Assembly: GCA_951802195.1 (NCBI GenBank)
Contig: OX637625.1
Location: 62,001 to 126,000, forward strand
Direction of reading: 5' to 3'
DNA length: 64,000 bases
DNA from: Tausonia pullulans
Taxonomy: Eukaryota; Basidiomycota; Tremellomycetes; Cystofilobasidiales; Mrakiaceae
Positions 22,344-34,097 of the stretch are shown in pieces (positions within the stretch are counted from its first letter, which is position 1; the number at the start of each line of letters is the position of its first letter). Below the pieces are notes generated by a model. The model saw only the letters and a list, made by a program, of their open reading frames with translations, was not told where the DNA came from and ran no database searches. The translations under genes were made by a program, and so were the position numbers.

Positions 22344-23450
22344 ATGCCGAGCCCTCGCCTCTCTGGACTTCTCATCGATCTTTCTGGAACGCTGCACGTA
22401 GGGGACACCCCAACCCCGCGCGCTGTTGCTGCCCTCCAGAAGCTTCGAGCATCCCGACTGCCTATCCGCTTCTGTTCCAACACCACCAAGGAGTCTTCCG
22501 CAAGCCTTGTTGGCCGCCTGAGTAGGATCGGCTTTGAGATCGACGAAAGTGAGGTCTTTACGAGTCTGAGTGCGTCAAGGCGTCTCGTTGAGGAGAGGGG
22601 TCTCAAGGTACGCCCTCCATCGATGAAAGCGAAGTGCGCCCATTCGATCTTATCTGACGTTCGATGCCGGTCTTCCGTCAGCCATATCTCCTCATCTCGG
22701 ACTCAGCGCTGGAGGACTTTAAGAATCTCAGGTACCCAGATGAAGAATGTGATTCGGTCGTCGTTGGCCTCGCCCCCGAGCGGCTCTCCTACGAGAATGG
22801 CCTGAACACGGCCTTCCGGATCTGTCCGTGCATCCGCTTGCCCTTGACGACATCATCGACAGCTGAGCATATGTCTTTCTTGCCGGTTATCATCATTTCA
22901 GTGAGCCGAGAGCCCGTCACAGGCTCATCGCCGCGGCCTGATCCTGCCGCACCGCGCACCCTGATCGCCACCGTCAGTGATCTGTCGCTTTTGCCTCGCC
23001 GACATCTTTTGACACCTGGCCCTCCTCACAGCATCAAGCGACCTACGTCCGATCTAGCTCCGGCGCCCTCTCCCTAGGACCTGGGCCCTTTGTCCAAGCT
23101 CTTTCGTCCGCGTCTGGGATCCCGTCCGAGGTCGTCGGCAAGCCCAGCCAGTCGTTTTTTGAGCTCACATTGCGCTCGATGAAGGATCTCGACAAGGGAG
23201 CCTGGCCCTCAGTCGGCATCGTTGGTGACGATGTAACCAACGACCTGGGAGACGGCGCCCTCGCTCTCGGTCTGAAGCGATTCCTTGGTCAGTCGTCTTG
23301 CCCTCTGCTCTTTGCGGAACCAACTGAAGAGGAACGTTTCAATCTACAGTCAAGACTGGCAAGTACAGGGAGGGAGACGAAGACAAGGTGGAACAGCCCC
23401 CGGACGGCGTGTATGCTTCGTTCACGGACTTGGTTGACGACATCTGCTAA
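22344..23450 (+). CDS. HAD-superfamily phosphatase, HDHD2/LHPP type
   Basis: Haloacid dehalogenase-type phosphatase of 277 residues. Exons: 22344-22607, 22682-22823, 22902-22972, 23032-23287, 23350-23450. Motif I reads LIDLSGTLHVGDTP with Asp-Leu-Ser, where the second Asp usual for HAD phosphatases is replaced by Ser, as in HDHD2/LHPP-type proteins. Motif II is FCSNTTKES. The Lys motif lies in the region around VVGKPSQSFF, and motif IV is VGDDVTNDLGDGA with the Mg-binding acidic residues. The LGPGPFVQAL segment is typical of the subfamily. LHPP acts on inorganic pyrophosphate and phosphohistidine; HDHD2 substrates are unclear, so the substrate here is open. The short third exon (71 nt) codes a Pro/Ser-rich insertion and is the least certain part. 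Confidence 0.85.
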
Positions 23451-23933
23451 ATCGCCATGTTGCTATCGTTGAGTCCTCATCTGAGAAAGCGTCCACCGAC
23501 ACAACATCTCAGCAGTCCTAATCTCTGCGTGCAAATCTCTCGGGAAAAGGCCACCGCGAGGCGAGATCCACGGGTGTGTGCGCGCCATGTATTTCGTTTT
23601 AGCTCGTTTCTCGTTCGTCGGCTGGTACGCCTCGCACCGCTCAGTCCTCTCTCGCTCATTCTGGAACCGAGTTTACTGGGCGGTCTCGGGCCCGCGCGAC
23701 CACTGGGGACACTCTGACTGGTCAGATTGGACGGGACCGCTGGCGATTGACTGGCCAGTCCGTCATCCCCCTCCATGCCACTCCGCCGCCTTTCCTCGCA
23801 CGACTGGTTGGTTGTTCAGGTCACATGCGATTCGCTCCATATATCCTTCGAGAGGCACTTCTCAACCTCTCACAACCTCCATCGGTAGCTCTCCTTGCTT
23901 CCCTCCTACGCGTCAAACCGCGGATCAACCTCT
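23451..23933. other. Intergenic region HAD phosphatase / CobW GTPase
   Basis: 483 bp without a supported gene; it holds the HAD 3' end and the CobW promoter. I looked for a zinc-responsive-type palindrome upstream of the metal chaperone and saw none I would defend. Confidence 0.4.
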
Positions 23934-26456
23934 ATGCCCATCGCCACCAGTTCGATCGCCACCGACGCGCGGCTGCCCGTGACCCTGCTTTCTGGCTTCC
24001 TCGGAGCCGGCAAGACCACGCTGCTCGAGCACATCCTCAAATCAAAAGACCATGGTCTCAAGTGCGCTGGTGAGTAGAAAAAAAAAATCTATAAAAAAAA
24101 AGCAATAAAAAACAAACAAGAACAGCAAAAGGCAGCAAGCAACTCCTAGCGCAGAGCTGACGATCTCTCTCCTCACCAGTCGTGGTCAACGACATGGGGT
24201 CCATCAACATCGACGCGTCCCTGCTCGCGAACCACAACGTCACCCAGAAAGAGGAGAAGGTCGTCCAGATGGAGAACGGTGGGCACGCCGTCGACTTTTC
24301 TCTGGCTCCCCCTGCAGCGCGAAGAACTGACGAGTCGCCGACCCAAAAGGCTGCATCTGTTGCACGCTTCGAGGCGATCTACTTGAGGAAATCGCCGACC
24401 TCGCAGAGAAGAAGGAGTTTGAGTGCGTTCCCTACTTCTCAACTCACTCACACCCATCATGTACTGGACATCCCCTGACTTTGCCCTCCCTCAGCTATCT
24501 CATCATCGAGTCGACGGGCATTTCTGAGCCCATGCAGGTCGCCGAGACCTTCTCCGCCGAATTTTCGGATCAGATGGCCGCCGAAGAGATTGAGGCGAGC
24601 CTCCCGGCAGACACCGACGATGCGAAGAAGAAACGACTCGCCCAGATGCTCGCCGACGGAGGTCTCAGCCAAATTTCTCGACTGGACACATGCGTCACCG
24701 TTGTCGACTGCACTACCGTGAGTAACGTTCTCGGCGGCTCAGGAACCATTCCTGACCGCGATTCTTATTCCCCAAAGTTCCTGGGTGACTTCGACACAGT
24801 CGATTTCCTCTCCGATCGACACGGAGACTCGGTTACCCCTGAGGACGAGCGCAACATCACCGACCTGTCCGTCTTCTTTCGCCTTGTACTCTGGAACGCA
24901 GCCATGGTCACTGACCGCCATCTCCTGCTCCAGCCTCATTGATCAAATCGAGTTCGCCAACGTTATCCTCTTAGTAAGCCCGTGGAGCCGAACGCTTCGC
25001 CCTCACTCCGTCTCGCTGCGGGACCTGACACTGATCCACTGACGGCTCTCCCCAGAACAAGACCGATCTCGCCCAAGATGAGGACATCGCCAAAGCCCGG
25101 GGCCTCATCACCAAGCTCAACCCGACCGCTACTCTCATCCCGACCGTTCGGTCCCGTGTGGACCTCACCAAGATCCTCAACACCCACCTCTTCAATTTCG
25201 AGGAGGCGGCCACGGGAGCGGGGTGGCTGCAGTCTCTCAAGGAGACGAACAAGGTTCAGATTGTTGGTCCGGACGGGGTCGCTCGGATGGTGCCCAAACC
25301 TGAGACGGAGGAGTACGGAATCGGGTCGTTCGTCTACAGGGCTAGGCGCCCCTTCCACCCGGAGCGGTTGTGGCAAACCATTAGCAAGGTGAGCAAGCGT
25401 CCAATTGCAACTCCGGAGATCATGCCCTAACGACTTCGAGCTTGCCAGCCGTTTGTGGTTATTCAAAATGAGTACGAGGAGGAGGAGGACGAGGAGGAGG
25501 AGGAGAGCGATGAAGAGAGCGACGGAGACGAGGAATGGGCCTCGGATGACGAGGAGATGGACGTCGACTCTCAACCGCAGCTGGACCTTCCCGGCCGAAT
25601 TGCCACCAAGCGGGCATCCCCAATCTTCAAGTCACTCCTTCGCTCGAAAGGGTGAGTCAGGTTCGGTTGCCAATCTGAATCGGTTCTGATGCTCTAGCAT
25701 ACAGTTTCGCATGGCTAGCGACCCGGCCGAAGCTCCATGGAGAGTGGAGTCAAGCGGGTGTGATGGTGCGTGCACTTTCTTCTCCTTGGCCGTTGGCTCT
25801 CAAGACTGATCTCCATCCTCTGTTTGCATCAGTTCTCCTTCACCGGTGGCACCCGGTGGCTCTGCGAGGAAGACGAGTCCACGTGGCCAATGGCGGATGA
25901 CGATCGCGTTGTCGTGAGTGGCAAGCAACTGCGCTTCAGAATTTGTTTTCTTTTTTTTTCTGATCTTCCTCCCTTCACCCACTAGGCCGCCATCAAAGCC
26001 GACTTCGAGGGCAAGTGGGGAGATCGCCGACAGGAGATCGTTTTCATCGGCGAGCGACTCGACGAGGCGGCCCTTACGCAGACGATCGACCAGTGTCTCC
26101 TGAATGACGAGGAGTGGCGGCAGTGGCAGGCTGTCATGAGCTCCAAGAAGCCCTACGTCAAGAAGTTGGAGAGGCTGAACAACCTGTTTGCCGAGTGAGT
26201 CGGGGTCGTCGGGCCGGATTACGTCTTTACTCATGCATGGCTCTGACCACCTCTCTCGTCCTTCTTCCACAGCGGTTTCGAAGACTGGCCCGACCACGAG
26301 GACGATGAGGAAGCCGCCGCCGCCGCCGAGCTCGCTGCAATCCAGGAAGCCGAGGCGAAGGCAAGTCGTCTCGCGGAGCACAAGCGCAAGCTCGAGGAGA
26401 TGCAGAAGCATCGCGGCCATGCGCACACAAAGAAGGGCAAGGGGAAGAGGGTGTGA
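23934..26456 (+). CDS. CobW/COG0523 metallochaperone-type GTPase
   Basis: G3E-family P-loop GTPase of 551 residues, related to bacterial YciC/YjiA and to eukaryotic ZNG1, which deliver metal (often zinc) to client enzymes. Exons: 23934-24069, 24180-24278, 24350-24422, 24495-24866, 24934-24973, 25056-25388, 25449-25651, 25705-25765, 25833-25913, 25986-26194, 26273-26456. Walker A is GFLGAGKTT (residues 21-29), the metal-binding CxCC motif is in [12 protein letters not shown], the Walker B-like segment is [12 protein letters not shown], and the base-recognition motif is NKTDL. The C-terminal CobW_C domain reads SFTGGTRW and is split by an Asp/Glu-rich insertion of about 30 residues. The C-terminal end is His/Lys-rich ([15 protein letters not shown]). 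The sequence resembles the bacterial YciC type more than the short ZNG1 type. Confidence 0.88.
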
Positions 26457-26838
26457 TCGCTGAGTTTGTTTGGTGATACATGTGTTGATCTAGATGCACG
26501 AGAGACATACGGATTGAGTCGGTCTGGGGGAAACATGAAAGGGTAAAGAAGTATGAAGTGGGCGTTTGCGAAAAAAACGAACAACAGGAAGGTGCCTAGG
26601 AAGAGAGAAAACGAGAAGATGACTACAGAGCGGTTAATGAAGCGATCAGAAGGAGATAAGAGGAGGGTTAACAAGGGGAGGGGAAGAGATTGAGTATGAG
26701 GGAGGAAGAATGGGAAGGAGGGAGGAGGATGAAGAGCGAAGCGATAAGCAGAGCACAAGAACAGAGAGGGGAAGGGAGAGACAGAATGGCACGGCGAGAG
26801 GCTCTGTTGAACCCAGGCAAGGAGTAGGAGGATCCGAC
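26457..26838. other. Convergent intergenic region, purine-rich
   Basis: 382 bp between the CobW stop and the stop of the minus-strand gene. From about 26641 to 26790 it is strongly G/A-rich on the plus strand. No gene is seen; it holds both 3' UTRs. Confidence 0.5.
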
Positions 26839-28594
26839 TCATCGCCTGCTGACACGCTTCTTCTCCCGATCGTCACCCTCCGCCAACCCGTCTCCCCCAT
26901 TTCCACCTCCGACGTTTCCAGCACCGCCTGCGCTTGACCGACCCGACTTGCGGCTCTTCCGCCGACCGCCGGCCGCTCCTCCGCCTGTCATGTGAGGGAT
27001 TGCCGACGACGCAGGCGAATCGTCTCCTGCTGTTCCTCCATTCACCGACGACGTGGGACTCGAGCCTGCCCCGGTGCTCAACATCATCGTCGGGGGCGTT
27101 CCTGCGAGGTGTGCGAATCGGCGCTTAGAGCCTGCGGGCGGCTCTCGCTCCGCTGAGACAACAGAACCTGGAGGTGGCTTGAAGGAGGGGAGGGAGGTTG
27201 GGAGAGCCGGGTGGAAGGCGAAGGGGATGGGAATGGTGGAGGATGTGAAGGCGCTTCCGACGGAGGGAGGGGTGGTGTTGGAGAAAGAAGGCGAGGTTGA
27301 GAAGCTACTTGCGGATGGCTTCGGGGGAGTCGTGACGTCGGAAGAGAGGAGGAAGGAATTTGTGGAGGTCGCGGCAGCGGCAGAGTCTACCGTCAGTTGA
27401 GGTGGAGGGCGTCGTCGAGGGACCAGAGGGGAGGAGACCATGTTTGGAGAGCCGAGTCCTGTCGGGGGGTGTGAGCCAGTTGCCGGGGACGAGTCGAGCG
27501 TGGACGCGCCACCTCCACGGTGCTGTTGCGTCGTAGGCGAACTCGGGGCGGAGAGGCGAGCATTTGAGGGCATAGGCGAAGCCATCGACGTTGGTGGAGC
27601 CGTGACTGAGGTGGAGGACGACCCAGTCACTGGCGCGGCGTCGAACCTGGCAGGTCGCTGTTGCTGCTGCTGCCGCCGCGAGCCGCTGGCGTCCAATCCA
27701 GCAATGGGATCCGAGCCAGCCCTCCTGCTGGCAACGCCGGCAGCGTACGAGGACGCGACGGCAGCGGAAGGAACACCATTGGGAGCAGCCGTTGTCGATG
27801 GCGGCGGCGCGCTGCCGCCACCCTTGCCGGCGGTCGTGTTGGTGGCAGTCTGAGTTCTGTTGCTCCTGCCCGAGTCCCTTCCTCCTGCTCCTCCTGTCGA
27901 GGACGTCCTTGACAACGGTCTTGCTGCCGGCGGAGGCGGGGGCGTCGCGTCGTCCCCCGCTCCCCCTCCTCCGCCAGTGTCGTCCATGTCATCCTCGTTC
28001 TCGAGTCGGATGGCCTGCTGCCTGGCTTCGACCCAGTCCATGACGCGCCCGATGGTCATGATGGTCGTCTCATCCTCCTGGGACATGCCATCTGAGTTCG
28101 AGGGCGAGGAGAGGCCGTGCTGGATCATCTGAAGAACATCGTTCAGGCATGCGGAGTAGCCGGCTGAGTAGGCGCTCTGAGTGGGGTCGGAGAGACGAAG
28201 ACAGTGTGTGAAAGAGACAGAGAGAGTAGCATGTTTAGCTATCGAGGAAAGGGAAGATAGGAAAGCAAGAGCTAGAATCGAGAAAGGGGACTGGGGACGA
28301 GTCAGACGCGTGCGAGGGTGCATACCTTGGATGTATTGAGCGAGCTCTTGTAGAGGGTGGTGATGCTGAGGGCAGCAGCTGGTCAGCAGGGAAGGGGGGC
28401 CTCGTCAGTCTCATCATGCTCTCGGGGGCAAGAGCTGGGCAGAGGGCAACAGGTAGGGGAGGGGAGAGGGAGGGAGGGAGGGGGAGGCAGGCGACGGGTC
28501 GGGTCTCACCTCTAAACTTGTCCATGAGTTCCTTCTCTGCTTTTGTGAGCTTCGTCGAGCTCGAGAGGGAGGACGCGAGCGAGGAGAGGTCCAT
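26839..28594 (-). CDS. Low-complexity protein with a possible HAPSTR1-like N-terminal domain
   Basis: 491 residues from exons 28510-28594, 28326-28378 and 26839-28176. Residues 1-100 look folded and helical (KLTKAEKELMDKFR, ALSITTLYKSSLN, SAYSAGYSACLNDVLQMIQH, RVMDWVEARQQ). The pattern of LYK-S followed by a G-Y block and a D-tryptophan helix recalls the HAPSTR1/C16orf72 stress-regulator family, but this is a weak match by eye. The remaining 390 residues are Ser/Pro/Gly/Thr-rich and probably disordered, with a polyglutamine run (RRQQQQQRP) and a basic patch GGRRKSRKSGRSS near the C-terminus. If HAPSTR1-like, it would partner a HUWE1-type ubiquitin ligase; that is inference. Confidence 0.6.
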
Positions 28595-28917
28595 CTCGGC
28601 AGGCGGCGGGATTGGGGGGAGGGGACAGTGAAAGTGTCTGCGCGTGAAGTGGGAGGATGAATGGGTGGTGTGAGGTAGGTGGAGGCGTGTTGGGTTGGAG
28701 GTTGAGCTGTGGGAGGCGTCCGTCGCTTGAGAAGGGGGAGCGAAACCCACTGAAGCGCGCCCTTCGCCCGGACCCTCTGTTGGGACACCGCTGATCTGAT
28801 CTCATTGTGGTCTCATTTCCAGAGGTACTCAAAGGATTATTGCGGGAAATTATGAGCATCGACTCGTAAGGTGGGAAAGTACAACGTCGCAGTACAAGGG
28901 AAAGGGAAGGAATCTAG
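28595..28917. other. Intergenic region upstream of the HAPSTR1-like gene
   Basis: 323 bp between the start at 28594 and the stop of the next minus-strand gene at 28918. No gene or recognisable element is seen. Confidence 0.4.
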
Positions 28918-31143
28918 CTAGGCCCGAGAGGTTTCCTCACACTTGCAAAGGCACCTCTTGTCTGCCGCCAACTCGTCGTGCTTGTGCTCAGCGTCGTCGA
29001 CGGGCTTGTTGGGTGAGGGGAGGGTGGCAGGGGTGGCAGATGTCGGCTGAAGAGCAGGGATAGTGGGGGTAGGAATGGCAAGAGCAGGCTCGTCCAGAGC
29101 AGCAGGGGCGACGACCTGCAGCGCAGCGGGAGGATTAGGCGCATCCCATGACCGAGTGATGAGGGCGACAGGAACGAGCCAAGTAGCAGAGAGGATGACT
29201 AGGACAATAAGCCAGCCAGAGCGTTGGTCAAACCGCGAGATCGCCAAAGGAGCAATGAGAGTACTCACCGCCCTGGCCCTTGTCATTGGCCTGTTTGAGG
29301 AAAGACAAAGGATTAGGATGAGCTGACGAACTCAAGCCTAGAATATCAGGGGCTCAATTGACCTTGATATTACCCCAGGACCATCCGATGAAGGACGAGA
29401 TGTAGCCGAGGATCGGAACGAGAGCTGACAGAGCAGTCACGGCGACGAGCGCGGCCGGGCCGAGCTCGACCATGCCAGGGAGAGCCTTGAGGGCCCATGA
29501 CACTGAAAAGGATGAGAAGGAGATCGGTTAAGTTAGGCTGATAAACAGTCGTCGAGACGGAACACTCACGAGCAGTTGTAAGTGTCGAGATCTTGCGCTG
29601 GACATTTACGAACTTTCTCAGTTGCGTCAGGCGGGCGCTGAGCGAAGACTTGAATCACACACCACGGTAGTCACCTCGTTCTCCGAGAGCTCCTTCATCA
29701 CTGGAGGCGGCAGGTAGATGGAATAGCCCCTGCAAGCAAGGGAAAGAACAGGAGATTAGAACACGGTGACGAGTATCCTCGAAATACGAGCAGGCTGCGT
29801 ACCACCACATTCCGTCTGGTGAGGATGTTGTGAGTCAGTATTAACAGCAGGACATGAGGATGTAGATACTGTACTAACGAAGAGAGATGTTTTCCGTGCT
29901 CGGGTACCAAACCCGTTGGGGAGGTGCCGGAGCAGGCTCAGGGGCGGACTGGCCAAACGGCCACCAGCTCCAGCCGCTCTTCTTTGCACTAGCGAGATGG
30001 GTATCGTGCGAAATGCAGTGTCCATCGCTGTCAAAATCGGCACAATCGGCGAGTTTGACATCACTGTAACAGGATGGGTCAGTGATTGAGCTGCCGCCCG
30101 TCTAGTTAGATTGCACGCACGAGTTCGGCTTGAGGCTGAACGAAATCATCTGGGAAAAGGCAGGAATTAATCAGTAGAATTTCTCAACAAGATTAGCTAG
30201 TTCATCGACTCACGACCGATGAGCAGTGGTGCTTCGCGCCCCTCTCCTCAAGCGTCGACCAAACGGACGGCTGGATGTCGACCTCGTCGGGGGCAGCCAT
30301 ACCCTCCTTCAGCAGAGGATCTCCGTTCATAATAGTCGACTGGGAGAGTATGCTGAGAAGATTTTGGTGTTCCTTTTCGATCTCGGCCTGAGGTTCCGGG
30401 CTCTCAATGCCGAGGAAGGGGGCGAGGAGCATCGCCTGGGCGTGAAGATAGGTTGAGATAGTCATCAGCTTCCCGTCACCAATGCGGAGATGGTAATGGA
30501 GGCATAAACGCACCTGAATGCGATCCGCGAGACTGTTAGGAGATTCGGTCACCTGAGGAGCAGTGGCCAAAGGAGTCTCGAGCAGCTCCGCCCAGACGGC
30601 CGCCTCGGAGAGGCCATCGGCGGCGCTGCCCTCCCTGAAGCGAGAAAGGCCAGCCGCCATCACGGACGGTCCGCGGGCGGGCGAGGTGAGCGTCGAGGAG
30701 GTCGCCAAGGGGGTCGGAACCACTTCCTCCTGCTCCTGAGGCTGAGATTCAGGCTCTTTGGTTTTGTCCGTCTCGAAGACGGCCACATCTGGGGCCGCGG
30801 CCGAGGCAACAGGAGAGGGAGAGGGAGCAGGAGCGGCAGCATCGGCAACAGCCACGACCCCTGAATCAGGCGCGGCGGCAGCGACAGCAGGCTCCTCGAC
30901 CGCCATCGTCGCGGAAGCCTCCTCAAGGGGGAACGCGAGTGACTGCTGGTAAACCTCCTCCTCGGCAGTGGGAGGAGATGTTTTCTTGCGGCGGACGAAG
31001 AGGCCCCTCGTGGGCGAGAATGCACGGGCGAGGGGTGACTTGGGTTGAGGATGCTGTTCGTGGGTTGGGTCCGAGCGGGCCGTCTCGACGGGAAGCGGAA
31101 GTTTTGCGGGAGTAGCGTCCGTAGACGGAGTAAGCGGTGACAT
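28918..31143 (-). CDS. Unrecognised two-segment membrane protein with disordered N-terminus
   Basis: I do not recognise this 534-residue protein. Ten exons close in frame: 30514-31143, 30214-30435, 30121-30149, 29879-30063, 29803-29815, 29675-29729, 29570-29597, 29363-29502, 29269-29290, 28918-29198. Residues 1-165 are Ala/Pro/Glu-rich. A middle region contains FDSDGHCISHDTH, SGWSWWPFGQ and the conserved-looking VWYPSTENISLHGMWWGY. Two membrane segments follow, one within LVAVTALSALVPILGYISSF (about residues 400-430) and one within VILSATWLVPVALI. The C-terminal tail is Pro/Ala-rich and ends with CLCKCEET, three cysteines that could be palmitoylated or bind metal. Exon 5 is 13 nt. There is no cleavable signal peptide at the start. 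Location and role are unknown. Confidence 0.65.
29803..29815 (-). other. 13-nt micro-exon of the membrane protein gene
   Basis: The minus-strand sequence ACGGAATGTGGTG lies between CACCAG and GTACGC. It gives most of the HGMWW motif and restores the frame between its neighbours. Confidence 0.65.
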
Positions 31144-31436
31144 GGACAGGAGGGTCAGTCAGAAAGCGGAAGAGGGCGTGAAGGGTGAAGGTTGAGAAAG
31201 GGAAAGGATGAGGAGGCTGAGGGATCGAACTGCACGGATCCCAGGCCGAAGTAGAGAAAAGGGGCGCGTCAGAGGGGCGAAAGAGAGGCGCGTCATCACT
31301 GGTCGGGTGGATCTCCCACGTCTCAGGGACAAAGCGCGGGCCGCAAGTTCCATGAGAGGATTCATCAAGGAATAGAGATACTACCAAAAGCATCTAATAA
31401 TCAAGAAATAGAGAAGGAAAAGCAAATGAGAGCCCA

Positions 31437-33706
31437 TCACAAAGTTTTCCGAGTGTGCTCGACCGCCTCCGCTCGAGCGACCATGCCGATAAATTCGATC
31501 TGGTCCGCCACCTCTCGCAGCTGGTGACAACGAAAAAATATCTTCAGCACTCTGATTCTCAGTACAGGGGGAGGGGGGAAACGCCACGCACCACGCCCAG
31601 GACCTGGCGGTTGCCCTCGAGCCAGCCCCACTCGGCAAACTCAAGGTCCTGCTCCTCGCAGAACTCTTTGACAAGGAGGCTTGCTGCACGGAGATTGTGC
31701 CTGGGGATCCGCGGGAAGAGATGGTGGGTGACCTGTTTGTCGAGGCCGCCGTGAATAAACTCAATGGTTTCCGAGCAAGTTACCTAAGAGAAGCGGTCGT
31801 CAGGATGCTGGGCGAGGGAAGGCTAGCATGTATTAAACCTGCTCACATCCATGGTGGTCCGCAGCTGGCGATGAGCGAATGACTCCAGGACACCGAGGTC
31901 CTCTGTGGAACGCGAAAAGTGCGAGAGGACGATCTGAAATTCAAGGTGCTCAGCGTACGCGTCGGCTCAGATGTCGGGTGCTCGGTGACATACCTGAACG
32001 TGCACCGGGCTCGCGCAAACATGGCTAACAAGCAGATATACCAGCCGCTCCTTCCACCCACTGAGACCGCCCAATACGCCCACTCCAAACCACGCCCAAA
32101 ATGTAGTGATTCCCGCGATCTCAAACCACCAGAAGCCGCCGCGCCTGCGAGACTGCTTGGCGAGATAGGTATAACTGTTGACGTAGAGATTGAAGCGGGC
32201 AAGAGCGAGGACGACGTAGTAGGTCCGGTGCTGGTGGGCGACCATGAACTTAGAGAAGGCGTCGAAGTCTGGAGGAGGGACATGTCAGCGAACACAAACG
32301 GCGGCTGTACGACGACATTCACGAACATTTGACGTGGTTATCTGGGGTGGTAGAGAAGTGCTGTCAACAGCTACCAGAGGAGGATAGAGAAGACAGGGAC
32401 TCACAGTAGGTGGAGAAGATGGACTCGAAGAACTTGGGCGAGATGGCGAAGAACGGAATGTGCTGGATATCCGGGTCGTGCTCTGGATGGTTCGTCACCA
32501 AGTGATGGACGTTGTGGTTCTGGTGAGACTTTCCTAGTTAGCAACCTGGCTGAGAAGGATGCACAAGCAAGCGAGCGGTTTGGACTGACATCGACCCACC
32601 AACCGAGGGAGAGACCGCCGATCCAGTCGGCGATCAACATGCCAAACACACGGTTCCGCCAATAGTCACCGCCAATGACACTCGTGTGGCCAGCGTCGTG
32701 CGCCAGGAAGGTGAGTTGACTGTGAGCATCGGATCATTAGCCACAACCTCTGTCCTCGTGCCTGAGGAAACACTACACTTACTCCCAGAACAGTCCAAGC
32801 GATACGGCGCTACCTAGGAGCAGTGCCCATCGCTTGGCACTTCCAACAATTTCCTCCGAAGTTGCCATCCACCAGAGAGCAATAAAGACACCTCCGAGGA
32901 AGCAGTATCGGAGCGTATCGCTCAAGTACCCAGCTAATACAGGTGGCGCCGTGTAGAGGCCTGCGTCCTTGATCTTGGCATGTAGCCGGCGGTACGCCTC
33001 GGCATGCGCCTTCTGAATGGCTGGAGGAGAGAGCGACTCGGGCCCAGGGGGAGGGAAGAGGTCTTCGAGTTGTAGGACGGATAAGGGAGCAGTAGACCCT
33101 TGACGAATCCGGGCTTGGGCGAGCGCCGTGATGGGGCCAGGGAGAGGGACCCATGACGTGTCACCCGAGGGCGTCCTCTGGAGGGTAAAACCGAGCATGA
33201 TGGGCGGGACGAGTGAGGTGAACGTCTGAAAGCAGGACGACGATGGTCAATGCGACAGGATCGAAGCGCGTCGTTCGTAGCCGCGCCTCTGGATCAAGGG
33301 CCCTCGCTTACATTCCGCTCCATCTCATCAAGCTCGCCGACACAGAACCGAGGGATCCGCTCCTTGAGAGTCTTTTCTGAGTGGTAAGCCTCGATCTCGT
33401 CCGTCGCATCCCGGCCGACGAAATGGAGGAGCGCCAGCTCGCCTCCGGGGTGGGAGGTCAGCCACGAGTTGAGACGGAGAACCTTGAATTGGTAGATCGT
33501 GAGGAGGTCGCCTTTGAGGATCTAAGTCAGGGTCAGATAGGAGAGAGAGGGATCAGCCTAGCCCAGAGCGTGCACAAGACAAGCATGCAGGCTGGCAAGA
33601 GGTACGGCGGTTGGTCACCCACCTGATTGGCGAGTTCCTCGCGCGACCAGCGTCGCGAGGTATTCCTCGGCTGGACACTAGAGGACGGTTTGCGTTCGCT
33701 GGGCAT
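31437..33706 (-). CDS. Cytochrome b5-fused delta-8-type sphingolipid desaturase
   Basis: Front-end fatty-acyl desaturase of 539 residues; the closest functional class is the delta-8 sphingolipid desaturase that adds the second double bond to the long-chain base of fungal glucosylceramides in the ER. Exons: 33623-33706, 33312-33521, 32783-33225, 32590-32719, 32405-32519, 31994-32268, 31847-31933, 31592-31783, 31437-31520. The N-terminal cytochrome b5 domain has the haem motif SHPGGE and a second haem His in EAYHSEKT. The desaturase carries three His boxes: HDAGHT, HNVHH and QVTHH, where the Gln in the third box is the front-end hallmark. Hydrophobic segments surround the boxes. Saccharomyces lacks this enzyme; many other fungi have it. 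Substrate assignment is by family. Confidence 0.88.
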
Positions 33707-34097
33707 GACCAAAACGAGGAACAGAGAGAAAGGGAGGGAGAGAGACCAAGAGCGAGCGACGATGAGAGTTAAGATCGAATGGGAACGCCGAGGAACGAAC
33801 GGTGGCCTCACCTCCCCGGAAGGAGGGAGGGCCGTGCGAACGGAGATCACCCTCTGATTCTAGGAAGATAGTTCCGATCACTTCCAGATGATCAGAAGGG
33901 AAGCTAATCCTTGCAGCTGTGCTGGTGAAGTGCAGCGAAGAGCCGTCTTGCAGTGGACCGCAGCTTATACTCTAGAAATTGACTGGGCGTCCGCCGAGAT
34001 ATAACAATAGGATGACGAGACAATATCAATCATAGTACAGGCTAGCAACATAAGACTTCAAAGGTTCTACAGCAAACATGCTCCTCCTCGAGCGGAC
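33707..34097. other. Intergenic region CHRD gene / desaturase
   Basis: 391 bp between the desaturase start and the CHRD stop; contains the desaturase promoter. No other element is seen. Confidence 0.4.

Noticed and set aside
23751-23933. Open frames just upstream of the CobW start
   Set aside because: They depend on non-ATG starts or the wrong frame, and the conserved domain begins right after the ATG at 23934.
27053-28132. Several plus-strand frames opposite the HAPSTR1-like gene
   Set aside because: All are shadows of the low-complexity minus-strand exon.
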